NCBI RefSeq assembly: GCF_041435435.1
Contig: NZ_CP108494.1
Coordinates: 4,870,501 to 4,934,500 of the forward strand
DNA length: 64,000 bases
Direction: 5' to 3'
Origin: Streptomyces sp. NBC_01241
Lineage (GTDB): Bacteria; Actinomycetota; Actinomycetes; Streptomycetales; Streptomycetaceae
Shown here one piece after another: positions 43,307 to 51,473 of this stretch. Made by a program: the position numbers and the translations under genes. Each line of letters begins with the position of its first letter. The first letter of the stretch is position 1. Under the pieces are notes generated by a model, which saw nothing but the letters and a program-made list of their open reading frames with translations, did not search any database and was not told the origin of the DNA.

Positions 43307-44314
43307 GTGGACTTCCAGCTCTCGGACGACCAGCGGGCGCTGCGGACGGGGATACGGGAACTCCTCGCCGGACGCTTCGGCAGGGACCGGATGCGGGCGG
43401 CCCTCGACGGCGGTACGGGCATCGACCGGGCCCTGTGGCGGGAGCTCGGCGAAGCCGGGTTCTTCGCGCTGCGGCTGCCGGAGGCGGCGGGCGGTGTCGG
43501 GCTCGGCCTGCCCGAGTCGGTCCTCCTCTTCGAGGAGGTGGGGCGGTCGCTGCTGCCCGGACCGCTGATCGCCACCCACCTCGCCGCCGGTGCGGTGAAG
43601 GGGGCGGCACAGGGCGAGGCGGTGATCGCCGCACTGGACGCCGGGCGGCCGGTGGGGCACCTGGGCGACGCGGACGGGCTGCTCGTGCTCGGGGCCGGGT
43701 ACGCAGGGTCCGGGGCCGGGCCGGGGTCGGGGTCCGGGGCCGGGTCCGGGGCCTGGGATGCCCCGGGCCCGGCCGACGGGATCCTGCGCGATGTCGTAGG
43801 GATACGGGAGGCAGCCGAGCCCGTACGGTCGCTCGACCCGTTCACACCCCTGTGGCGGGTCACGGGCCGCGTCGGCGCCGTCGCGCACCTGCCCGGCGGG
43901 GCGCTGCGCGCCGAGGGTGCCCTGCTCGCTGCCGCCGAACAGCTCGGCAGCGCCGCCCGTACGACCGAGATGGCCGTCCAACACGCCGGTGAACGTGAAC
44001 AGTTCGGATCGCCGATCGGGTCCTTCCAGGCGGTCAAACACCTGTGCGCAGGGATGCTGGTCCGCACCGAACTGGCCCGCGGCGCCGTCTACGCGGCGGC
44101 CGTGACCGCGGACCGGGTCGAGATCGCGGGCGCCAAACTGCTCGCCGACGACGCGGCGGTCCGCAACGCGCGCGACTGCCTCCAGGTGCACGGCGGGATG
44201 GGCTTCACCTGGGAGGCAGACGTCCATCTGCACCTCAAGCGCGCCTGGCTGCGCTCGGGCCAGTGGCTGACGGCGGCGACGGCCGAGGAGGTACTTGCGG
44301 CCGACCTGTGCTGA
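43307..44314 (+). CDS. Acyl-CoA dehydrogenase, second partner
   Basis: The 335-residue protein is about 50 residues shorter than standard acyl-CoA dehydrogenases. The N-terminal helices (FQLSDDQRALRTGIRELL) and C-terminal segment (LQVHGGMGFTWEADVHLHLKRAW) are kept, but the central FAD loop (E-x-D-x-G-S-D) is replaced by a Gly/Ser/Ala-rich stretch (about residues 130-155). This fits the non-FAD-binding member of heteromeric dehydrogenases. GTG 43307 follows the first partner by 7 bases. Confidence 0.82.
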   Translation: MDFQLSDDQRALRTGIRELLAGRFGRDRMRAALDGGTGIDRALWRELGEAGFFALRLPEAAGGVGLGLPESVLLFEEVGRSLLPGPLIATHLAAGAVKGAAQGEAVIAALDAGRPVGHLGDADGLLVLGAGYAGSGAGPGSGSGAGSGAWDAPGPADGILRDVVGIREAAEPVRSLDPFTPLWRVTGRVGAVAHLPGGALRAEGALLAAAEQLGSAARTTEMAVQHAGEREQFGSPIGSFQAVKHLCAGMLVRTELARGAVYAAAVTADRVEIAGAKLLADDAAVRNARDCLQVHGGMGFTWEADVHLHLKRAWLRSGQWLTAATAEEVLAADLC

Positions 44315-44831
44315 TCCCGGACGGGTTCCGTGCAGCTTTCCGCCGCACGGCGGCGGGGAGCCGCGCGGGGTCCGCGCGGGACAAGCGGGCCGCTGAGCCT
44401 CACGCAGCGGAGTTACGCAGTGCAGTCGGCCGACTCCGGAGCCGGGTTGTGTCCTTTGCGTGATTCGTCACGGGGTGGAGTCGGCGCCGGGCTCGGGTAC
44501 GCTCCGTTGGATGCGACAGGATCTGGAACCGGGTAATCCGGGTGTTGCCCGTGGGGCGGCTCCGGTCCGGAAGAGATGCCCTGATCGCCTTCCACGCAGA
44601 AGCGCCGAGTCTGCCCGGAGGGCGACTCCCACGGCCTCGATGCGCCTCTGTTCGACTTCCCGCAGCGCGCGTCGCACAGTATGTACCACGCGTACTCCTT
44701 CGCGCTGGAATATGCCCGAAGCGCTTGTTGCGGTGACTGTACGTCAACCATGCTGTCTCGTAAGGGAATCACGTTCCGTGACCCTGAGGAGGCGCGAGGC
44801 GATGTGTCCGCCGGTTCGGATGGTGTGAGCG
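44315..44831. other. Long gap without convincing gene
   Basis: The 517 bases between the second acyl-CoA dehydrogenase and the ATPase gene hold open frames on both strands (for example plus 44460-44828), but their third positions are not GC-rich and they look unlike known proteins. One plus-strand frame stops 3 bases before the ATPase start. I see no clear terminator. The gap may carry promoters and a leader for the ATPase gene. Confidence 0.5.
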
Positions 44832-45332
44832 GTGCAGGTGCTTCAGGTTCAGCTGGAGGTCGGGCCGGATCCCGCAGAGGTCGGGCGGGCCCGCAGATGG
44901 GCGCGATCGAGACTGGTCGGGTCCGGGATACGAGACGACGAGCCGCTGGCCGAGACGCTCATCCTGCTGATCTCGGAGCTGGTCACCAACGCGGTGGTCC
45001 ACACCGGGTGCCCGGCCGTGCTGCACATGCTGTTCGGCTCGACGGGCACGGCGGGGACGGCCGGGACCGTACGGGTCGAGGTGGCCGACGCCAGCTGCCG
45101 CCCGCCGCAGCAGCGCCACGCGGAGGGCGAGGACACCGGCGGCCGGGGCCTGGAGCTCGTCGACGGCCTCGCCGACCGCTGGGGCTGGCAGCCGGAGGGC
45201 GCGGGCAAGCGCATCTGGTGCGAGGTCGACCGGGACGCCGCGCTGATCCAGGCCGTACCGGGCGTTCACGGCGCGGGCGATGCGGACCTCGGAGCGCGCA
45301 AGACGTCGCACGCTGTGACGAATCCCGCATAG
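44832..45332 (+). CDS. RsbW-like ATP-binding (HATPase) protein
   Basis: The 166-residue protein has a short GHKL ATPase: LISELVTNAVVHTG (N box with Glu and Asn), VRVEVADASCRPP (G1 box), GGRGLELVDGLADRWGWQ (G2). Streptomyces encode dozens of such single-domain serine kinases that act as anti-sigma factors or switch proteins with STAS partners. GTG 44832 starts the frame. No partner is adjacent; the STAS gene at 38182 is the nearest. Confidence 0.85.
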   Translation: MQVLQVQLEVGPDPAEVGRARRWARSRLVGSGIRDDEPLAETLILLISELVTNAVVHTGCPAVLHMLFGSTGTAGTAGTVRVEVADASCRPPQQRHAEGEDTGGRGLELVDGLADRWGWQPEGAGKRIWCEVDRDAALIQAVPGVHGAGDADLGARKTSHAVTNPA

Positions 45333-45410
45333 AGGTCAAAGTAGCTGGATAAAGGTTAAAGCAGCTGATTCGGCGCCGATCCGAGCGGTCCGGCGCCGGT
45401 CCGAGCGTCT

Positions 45411-46337
45411 TCAGAGGATGGCGACCGGGGCGACCGGGGTGCCGGTGGCGCCGACGAACGGCTCCGGCATCGCGGAGAGCAGAAAGCTGGAGCGCCCCTC
45501 GTCCGCACAGGCTGTGGACAACGTTTCCAGGTTCCAGTTCTGGCCCTGCAGCATGCCCATCTCGACCAGGTCCAGCGCGTGCACCCCCAGCCACAGATCC
45601 TCGATCTCGGGCGGGAAGATCTCGAAGGTCAGGGTGTCGTTGGCGACCGCCGCCACATCGCGCGCCCGGAACCACTCGGGCGTCCGGATCGAGAGGCCGG
45701 GCGACGGATAGCCGTACGCCTGCTTGTCGCCCGCCAGGTAGACCTGCACCTGCCCCGTCCGCACGAGCACGATGTCACCGGCCCGGACCCGGACCCCCGC
45801 CAGATCCTCGGCCGCGTCCAGGTCCTCCGGGGTGACGGCGTGGTCGCCGGGCAGCCTGTCCAGACCGTGAGCGCGAGCCACATCGAGCAGTACCCCGCGC
45901 GAGACGATGTGCGGCGCCTTGTCGATCCCGCTGAACCGCGCTCCGTCGTGGGCGGTGATCGTGGCGGCCGGGCGGCCGTTGTAGATCTTCCCCGAGTGCG
46001 AGGCATGAGTGAGGGCGTCCCAGTGGGTGGCCGTCTGGAGGCTCAGGACCGCCGTGTCGTCGCTGGTGGCGACGGTGCCGGGGCCGAAGAGCTCCTGATT
46101 GATCTGGATCATGGTGTGCAGCGGATTGATCCGCCCGGGGATCAGTCCGCTCTGGACGCCGTCCTGCTGGAGAGGCAGCGCGAGCGGCACGCGCAGCCCG
46201 GTGCGGACGGCGCCGGCCGCCTCCCGTACGACCGCGTCGGTGATCAGATTCAGCGTGCCGATCTCGTCGTCGGCGCCCCAACGGCCCCAGTTGTTCACCC
46301 GCTTGGCGATGTCGTGGAACTCGGCCGGCAGTGACAT
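45411..46337 (-). CDS. Cyclase-family (kynurenine formamidase-like) hydrolase
   Basis: The 308-residue protein has the cyclase/KynB fold mark TATHWDALTHASHSGKIYNG, in which the metal-binding H-x-D-x3-H set is kept. Members hydrolyse formamides, open lactams or act on ring ketones. The N-terminus VNNWGRWGADDEIGTLNL is a common start for this family in Streptomyces. It is divergent from an SDR gene with a CTGACG-type site between them, so it belongs to the same regulon as the ligase and amidohydrolase. Confidence 0.82.
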   Translation of the reverse strand: MSLPAEFHDIAKRVNNWGRWGADDEIGTLNLITDAVVREAAGAVRTGLRVPLALPLQQDGVQSGLIPGRINPLHTMIQINQELFGPGTVATSDDTAVLSLQTATHWDALTHASHSGKIYNGRPAATITAHDGARFSGIDKAPHIVSRGVLLDVARAHGLDRLPGDHAVTPEDLDAAEDLAGVRVRAGDIVLVRTGQVQVYLAGDKQAYGYPSPGLSIRTPEWFRARDVAAVANDTLTFEIFPPEIEDLWLGVHALDLVEMGMLQGQNWNLETLSTACADEGRSSFLLSAMPEPFVGATGTPVAPVAIL

Positions 46338-46383
46338 GGAGCCTCCCGGGGCTTGTGTTCGTGGACCTCATGGCCCATAAAAT

Positions 46384-46398
46384 CTAACGGTCCGTCAG
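46384..46398. promoter_or_regulatory. CTGACG-type inverted repeat, site 3
   Basis: CTAACG-gtc-CGTCAG: the same inverted repeat as sites 1 and 2 with one change, placed in the 83-base gap between the cyclase (start 46337) and SDR (start 46421) genes. It is flanked by T and A, extending the symmetry by one pair. Confidence 0.65.
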
Positions 46399-46420
46399 AA
46401 ACCGCGGGAAGGGGCCGGAC

Positions 46421-47353
46421 ATGGGGAACTTCTTGGCAGGCAAAGTGGTGGCCGTGACCGGAGCCGGGCGCGGCATCGGGAGGGCGGTCGCGCTCGCGGC
46501 GGCGGCCGAGGGGGCGAGAGTCGTCGTCAACGACTACGGCGTGTCCATCGAGGGCGGCGAGCCGAGCAGCGAGATAGCCGAGTCCGTCGTCAAGGAGATC
46601 GAGGCGGCGGGCGGTACGGCGGTGGCCGTCGCCGACGACATCTCCACGATGGCGGGCGGGCAGCGGATCGTGGACACGGCGCTCGCACAGTACGGGCGGA
46701 TCGACGGGGTCGTGTGTGTGGCGGGCATCCTGCGGGAACGGATGCTGTTCAACATGTCCGAGGAGGAGTGGGACCCGGTGGTCGCCACGCACCTCAAGGG
46801 CACGTTCACCGTCTTCAGGGCCGCCTCGGCGGTGATGCGGAAGCAGGAGGACGGCGGCACACTGATCGGCTTCACCAGCGGCAACCATCAGGGCAGCGTC
46901 GCCCAGGCCAACTACAGCGCCGCGAAGGGCGGGATCATCTCGCTGGTACGGAGCGCGGCGCTCGGCCTGCACAAGTACGGCGTCACGGCGAATGCCGTCG
47001 CACCCGTCGCCCGTACCCGGATGTCCGCCAACGTGCCGATGGAACTCAAGGAGATCGGCGAGCCGGAGGATGTGGCGGCGCTCGTCGTCTACCTGCTCAG
47101 TGAGCGGGCCCGCAAGGAGAAGATCACCGGCCAGGTGTACACGATCGCCGGCCCGAAGATCGCGGTCTGGGCCCAGCCGAGGGAGCTGCGGGCCGGGTAC
47201 GCGGACGGGGCGTGGACCCCGGAACGGATCGCGGACTTCCTGCCGGGGACGGTGGGCTCGGACCCGATGCCGATGCTGGCGCGGCTGGAGGAGATGGCCG
47301 AGGCGGCCGCTGCGAAGGCACGGCCGAACAGAACAAGCTCCTCCGGCCTGTGA
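46421..47353 (+). CDS. Short-chain dehydrogenase/reductase
   Basis: The 310-residue SDR has the NAD(P) loop VTGAGRGIGRAVAL, a CVAGI segment in place of NNAG, and the catalytic YSAAK (Tyr, Lys) with a preceding Ser region (GFTSGNHQG). The long C-terminal tail after 250 (WAQPRELRAGYADGAW) is like the hydroxyacyl-CoA dehydrogenase half of MFE-2 proteins. It probably oxidises a hydroxyacyl-CoA made in this locus. ATG 46421. Confidence 0.85.
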   Translation: MGNFLAGKVVAVTGAGRGIGRAVALAAAAEGARVVVNDYGVSIEGGEPSSEIAESVVKEIEAAGGTAVAVADDISTMAGGQRIVDTALAQYGRIDGVVCVAGILRERMLFNMSEEEWDPVVATHLKGTFTVFRAASAVMRKQEDGGTLIGFTSGNHQGSVAQANYSAAKGGIISLVRSAALGLHKYGVTANAVAPVARTRMSANVPMELKEIGEPEDVAALVVYLLSERARKEKITGQVYTIAGPKIAVWAQPRELRAGYADGAWTPERIADFLPGTVGSDPMPMLARLEEMAEAAAAKARPNRTSSSGL

Positions 47354-47358
47354 GGAGC

Positions 47359-47381
47359 GGGGGCTCAGAGGCGGAGCCCCC
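47359..47381 (+). terminator. Hairpin after the SDR gene
   Basis: GGGGGCTC (47359-47366) pairs with GAGCCCCC (47374-47381) around a 7-base loop, 6 bases after the SDR stop and just before the relic dehydrogenase codons. It may limit read-through to the alcohol dehydrogenase gene. Confidence 0.5.
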
Positions 47382-47386
47382 GGCCA

Positions 47387-47488
47387 TGGCGGTTCACCCG
47401 GTCCGACACCCTCCACGGCGGCTCGGACGAGATCCAGCGGAACATCATCGCCGAGCGAGCGCTCGGCCTACCGAGGGAGCCGAGATGA
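47387..47488 (+). pseudogene. C-terminal relic of an acyl-CoA dehydrogenase
   Basis: The 33 codons read WRFTRSDTLHGGSDEIQRN, IIAERALGLPREPR and stop; this is the C-terminal FAD/dimer segment of an acyl-CoA dehydrogenase. No start or the other 340 residues are present. The TGA overlaps the ATG of the alcohol dehydrogenase by the 4-base ATGA pattern, so the intact gene once stood here as part of the operon and lost about 90 per cent of its length. Confidence 0.8.
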
Positions 47489-48534
47489 GAGGCGTCGTCT
47501 TCGACGGCAGACGGACCGAGGTCGTCGACGATCTGGAGATACGCGATCCGGGCCCCGGCGAGGTGCTGGTGGCGGTGGCCGCGGCCGGACTGTGCCACAG
47601 CGATCTGTCGGTGATCGACGGGACGATTCCGTTTCCGTCGCCGGTGGTGCTCGGGCACGAGGGCGCGGGCGTGGTCGAGGCGGTCGGTGCGGGCGTCGGC
47701 CATGTGGTGCCCGGCGACCATGTGTCGCTGTCGACACTGGCCAGCTGTGGGGCGTGCGCCCAGTGCGACCGGGGCCGGCCGACGATGTGCCGCAAGGCGA
47801 TCGGGATGCCGGGACAGCCGTTCTCGCGGCGCGGGAAACCGCTGTACCAGTTCGCGTCCAATTCGGCCTTCGCCGAACGGACCCTGGTCAAGGCCGTGCA
47901 GGCGGTGAAGATCCCGGCGGACCTGCCGTTCACCTCGGCAGCCCTGATCGGCTGCGGGGTGGTGACGGGAGTCGGAGCCGTACTCAACCGGGCGAAGGTC
48001 GACCGGGGCGACTCCGTCGTGGTGATCGGCACCGGCGGCATCGGGCTCAACGTCATCCAGGGGGCCCGGATCGCGGGCGCCCTGACGATCGCCGCCGTCG
48101 ACGCCAACCCGGCGAAGGAGGCGGTGGCGCGGCAGTTCGGCGCGACGCACTTCCTGACGTCGGCCGACGGCGTACGGGAGATCCTGCCGAGCGGCGCCGA
48201 CCACGCCTTCGAGTGCGTGGGCCGTACGGAACTGATCCGTACCGCGGTCGACCTGCTGGACCGGCACGGCCAGGCGGTCCTGCTGGGCGTTCCCGCGGCG
48301 ACGGCGGAGGCCTCGTTCCTCGTCTCGTCGCTGTTCCTGGACAAGTCGATTCTGGGCTGCCGGTACGGCTCCTCGCGCCCGCAGCGGGACATCGCGCTCT
48401 ACGCGGAGCTGTACCGGGAGGGCAGGCTGCTGCTGGACGAACTCGTCACCGAGACCTACCCGGTGGAGGACTTCGCCAAGGCGGCGGACGACGCGCACCA
48501 CGGCCGGGTGGCGCGGGGGGTGCTGGTCTTCTGA
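47485..48534 (+). CDS. Zinc-dependent alcohol dehydrogenase (MDR)
   Basis: The 349-residue protein has the catalytic zinc set: CHSDLSVIDG, GHEGAGVV and the later Cys in LIGCGVVTG, and the structural zinc Cys set SCGACAQCDRGRPTMC. The NAD loop is VVIGTGGIGLN. It resembles class III/mycothiol-linked alcohol dehydrogenases of actinobacteria. ATG 47485 overlaps the relic dehydrogenase stop. It would oxidise an alcohol or release an aldehyde in the locus pathway. Confidence 0.88.
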   Translation: MRGVVFDGRRTEVVDDLEIRDPGPGEVLVAVAAAGLCHSDLSVIDGTIPFPSPVVLGHEGAGVVEAVGAGVGHVVPGDHVSLSTLASCGACAQCDRGRPTMCRKAIGMPGQPFSRRGKPLYQFASNSAFAERTLVKAVQAVKIPADLPFTSAALIGCGVVTGVGAVLNRAKVDRGDSVVVIGTGGIGLNVIQGARIAGALTIAAVDANPAKEAVARQFGATHFLTSADGVREILPSGADHAFECVGRTELIRTAVDLLDRHGQAVLLGVPAATAEASFLVSSLFLDKSILGCRYGSSRPQRDIALYAELYREGRLLLDELVTETYPVEDFAKAADDAHHGRVARGVLVF

Positions 48535-48641
48535 GGCGGAAGGGCATCAGGCCTGTGTGATGTTGTGATCAACCAATCGCCGGCAGGAGGTCGTCGATCC
48601 AGATCATCGAGGTGCGGAGATGGAGGCCGGCGAGATAGCTC

Positions 48642-48669
48642 CTGCCGCCCGCACTTGGGCGGGCGGCAG
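48642..48669. terminator. Hairpin after the alcohol dehydrogenase gene
   Basis: CTGCCGCCCGC (48642-48652) pairs perfectly with GCGGGCGGCAG (48659-48669) around a 6-base loop. It can end the plus-strand operon and lies next to the transposase relic. Confidence 0.6.
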
Positions 48670-48723
48670 GTCGGCGTATCGACACCCACAGGCTGTTGCG
48701 CACCCGGACCCTCGGCGGCCTCG

Positions 48724-48978
48724 TCAACGAGTACAGATACGCGGCGTGACCTGCGGCGACGACCTTCCGAGCGGCACAGGCGCCCGGAGCGAGGGCAACG
48801 GCAGCCGCATGAGCATCCGCAGAGCGGCCGAGCGCCACACCGCGGCCGCCAGAGCGCGGGACAGGCGGGCGCCCGCCCGGCCCGCGCACTCCTTGACCAC
48901 GGAGCCGAGCAGGTCGGTGAGCCGGTTCGTCCGGCGTCGGCAGCGCCCCAACAGGCCGGCCACCTGCTCACGCCTCAT
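48724..48978 (-). pseudogene. Relic of an ISL3-like transposase
   Basis: The 84-residue frame (QVAGLLGRCRRRTNRLTDLL, VVKECAGRAGARLSRALA) resembles the ISL3 transposase region between the zinc finger and the DDE core, where RRT-RL-LL and GGEAGARLA-RLG are usual. It ends early, with no DDE residues. The gap 48535-49041 holds only this, the hairpin and unassigned sequence; no terminal inverted repeats were found. Confidence 0.45.
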
Positions 48979-49041
48979 TCATGACACTCCCCGATCGGCC
49001 GTACCTCTGCAGGCGCTGATACGGCATCACGGACTGCGTTC

Positions 49042-50265
49042 TTACGACCAACGCAGCGGGATGGCGACGTTCTGGGATCCAGCGGCGTTGCTGCCGCGGG
49101 CCATGGCGGCATGCAGTGTTATCGGGCGGCCGTTGTGGTCGAAGAGGAGCTGGGGTCGCTCCAGCGAACCGAGAGTGATCAGCGAGCCGTCGGTGAGCCT
49201 CAACTGCCTCAGCGAGACCAACGGGTGCTCGGCCGGCTCCCATGCGAGGCCGTCCGCCGAGGTGACCAGGCCGAGCGCCCCGTACTGGGGAGTGAGCGCC
49301 TTGGACCGGTCGGCTCCCGCATAGAAGTCCTTGACGATCGCGTAAAAGCGGCGGTCGGCACGGTCGTACCAGAGATACGGATCCTCCGCCTGGGTCTCGG
49401 TCGTGCCCAGGGCGGTGGCGGTGTAAGGGAAGGGACCCTCGGGACGGTCGGACTCGCCGACGACGGTGATGTAGACGCCCTTGGCGTTCCAGGTCTTGTA
49501 CGTCATGAGGAAGCGGGGCCGACCGCCCACGGCGGGGGCCTCGGTGACGGACGGGTTGACCACCATTTGGAAGGTGTTCACGTAGTCGGGGCCGGCGATG
49601 GGGACGTCGCTGCGGGTACCGCGGCCGGCGATCAGGTCCTCCAGGGTGCGGGCGCTGATCACACCGATGCGCTGGCCGGCATGGTATTGCAGCCAGAGGG
49701 AGGGCTGCTTGGAGTACCACGGCTCGGGGGTGTTCGCCGGGTTGTTGGCGATGTAGTAGAGGTAGTAGCGGCCTCGGAAGTAGCGGATGTGCGGGTTGTG
49801 CGCGTTGTAAAGGTCCCAGCGGCCGGGGTCCCCCGAACCCTGAACGACGGTTCGCAAGTGCCGGTACGGACCCTGGGGGCCCGGGGAGACCGCGACGGCG
49901 ACCTCGCTGTACTTCAGCCAACCGCTGAAGCCGTGGAAGATCTTCTCCGAGGGGTCGGGGCCGCGGCCGGCCGAACCGTGCTGCCAGCGTGAATAGAAGA
50001 GGTAGTACGCTCCGTCGCGGCCGCGGATGGGGGAGCCGCCCCAGGTGTACCAGCCATCGGTGCCGAAGATCTGCACCGATGGGTCGACCGGCTGGATCGC
50101 TGCCTGGAAATCGGGGGAGGACGGTCCGGTCGGGTGATCGGCGGCCGCCGGTTCACCGAAAGAGGTGGCGGCCAGGGCCGCCGGTCCACTGAGGGAGGTG
50201 GCGGCCACAGCCACCGATATCGTCGTGAGCGCTCTGCGCCGCGTCATGCCATTGCTGCCGGTCAA
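49042..50265 (-). CDS. Secreted GH43-like five-bladed-propeller glycosidase
   Basis: The 407-residue protein starts at TTG 50265: AAGGAG lies 6 bases upstream, and the first ATG (50247) is too far from it. The N-terminus has a twin-Arg/Sec-type signal (MTRRRALTTISVAVAATSL, cut after ALAA). Repeated propeller blades YTWGGSPIRGRDGAYYLFYS, NPHIRYFRGRYYLYYI, AEDPYLWYDRADRRFYAIVKD show the acidic residues expected in GH43/GH117-like folds. It probably trims a plant or algal glycan outside the cell and may feed the sugar locus downstream. The exact GH family is unsure. Confidence 0.7.
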   Translation of the reverse strand: MTGSNGMTRRRALTTISVAVAATSLSGPAALAATSFGEPAAADHPTGPSSPDFQAAIQPVDPSVQIFGTDGWYTWGGSPIRGRDGAYYLFYSRWQHGSAGRGPDPSEKIFHGFSGWLKYSEVAVAVSPGPQGPYRHLRTVVQGSGDPGRWDLYNAHNPHIRYFRGRYYLYYIANNPANTPEPWYSKQPSLWLQYHAGQRIGVISARTLEDLIAGRGTRSDVPIAGPDYVNTFQMVVNPSVTEAPAVGGRPRFLMTYKTWNAKGVYITVVGESDRPEGPFPYTATALGTTETQAEDPYLWYDRADRRFYAIVKDFYAGADRSKALTPQYGALGLVTSADGLAWEPAEHPLVSLRQLRLTDGSLITLGSLERPQLLFDHNGRPITLHAAMARGSNAAGSQNVAIPLRWS

Positions 50266-50829
50266 GGCCAGCTCCTTTCGGTCCTTGGGGCTCTTCGTCG
50301 TGCAACGGCCCCTTTTGAGATTCCTCAACGTGCCCTGTGCCATTACCTGCTGGTGGAGTTGAGCAATGGGGAGGAGATTTGGCACCGAGGTGCAGCTCCC
50401 CGAGCCTCCGTAAGGCGCCGAACCGGGCAGATCGGGCGCCTCACACGTGTGTCCGTGGGGGATTGCGGTCTGACTCGCAGTGCAGTGATGGGTGAGGTGA
50501 ACCGCGACGGCAGGGCCGAGCGGTTCACCCTGTCCGGATCGACGGGTGAGGACATGCACGGGCCCCTCTGCGTCGACAACGCATCCGCCGCCCGATTACA
50601 GAGCGGGGTGGATCCGTGAGCGCCGGGGTGGTGCACACGGTGCGCGCCGCGTGGCCGCCGTGGAAGGTTCTGCTCCGAGTGGCGGGTATGCCGGACGCGG
50701 GATTGCGCACCCCGCTGCCGGGTGGCGGAGCGTTCTTGCGGCTGTCGTAGGTACGGCGATCGCCGGAGCGCCGATCGACCGTGCTGTCGAAGGTATGGGA
50801 AGGTTTCCCTGCTACGGGGTAGCCGGGTT

Positions 50830-50843
50830 TCCTATATGATTTG
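50830..50843 (+). promoter_or_regulatory. Candidate GntR site A
   Basis: TCCTATATGATTTG is identical to the core of site B (51132-51145), 302 bases apart. AT-rich 14-base identity in a 72 per cent GC genome is unlikely by chance. It lacks the left half of the inverted repeat seen in site B. Confidence 0.45.
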
Positions 50844-51128
50844 CCGTCTACGGGAGAACGTCAAGATGTGGGGCGGGAAAGATCCGCTCGGGACCGGCTG
50901 AAGCCCGCCGTCCTGCAGGCCTCGGTGCGCAGGCCGCGCCCAGGCGCCCTCGCCGTACTGGCCGCAGTAGCGTGCAGGGCCTGCTGGTAGGGGCTTGAGG
51001 GCTTCGTGGCTGCCGGCCGGTGCCTGCCGCCCGGGGAGTCCGGGTGCCGCCGAGGGGGCATCCGAACCGGCCTCGTGAATGTCGGGCGCACCTTTGGCGG
51101 CACGCCCATCCTTCCTTCCCGCAATGGT

Positions 51129-51144
51129 AAATCCTATATGATTT
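51129..51144. promoter_or_regulatory. Candidate GntR site B
   Basis: AAATC-CTATAT-GATTT is an inverted repeat (5+6+5) in AT-rich sequence, at the distal edge of the sugar locus. A similar AAATC-N6-GAT site lies upstream of the GntR gene at 61649. Confidence 0.5.
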
Positions 51145-51473
51145 GAGGTTTCTTCCCCTGGCGAGGAGGCCGGTTCGCTACCTGGACTTGAAGCGTGATG
51201 TCGGGGCCGGTTGCCTGACCGGGGCCGGACGGGTCCGGTGGTCCTGGGGCGTGAGGGATGCGCGGGGCGGCGGGTTGGCCACTCGCTGCCGCAGAGCCGG
51301 TCGACGCTGCGGAACGCGGGGAGCGGGCGGTGCCCGCGATCCTGGACGAGGCCGGCGAACTGCTCGGGTGCAGCGCCGCCGGCGTGGTCGACGTCCTCGC
51401 GGTCAAGGCGATCAAGGTGATCGGCGAGAGCCTTGTGCTGTGGCCACGGCCGGCGTCGGTGGACCGCTGGTCT

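Larger units (their letters stand above)
50266..51473. other. 1.2 kb gap with two identical 14-base motifs
   Basis: No frame here looks like a known protein; the longer ones (plus 50134-50619, minus 50861-51124, plus 51258-51524) lack family features. The gap contains the leader of the GH43-like gene and two copies of TCCTATATGATTTG at 50830-50843 and 51132-51145. Confidence 0.5.

Noticed and set aside
44460..44828. 122-codon plus-strand ORF ending 3 bases before the RsbW-like gene
   Set aside because: Its third codon positions are not GC-rich and the protein is Arg/Ser-rich; the close stop alone is weak evidence for a gene.
50134..50619. Plus-strand ORF across the GH43-like gene start
   Set aside because: Overlaps a gene with signal peptide and ribosome site on the other strand and shows no domain.
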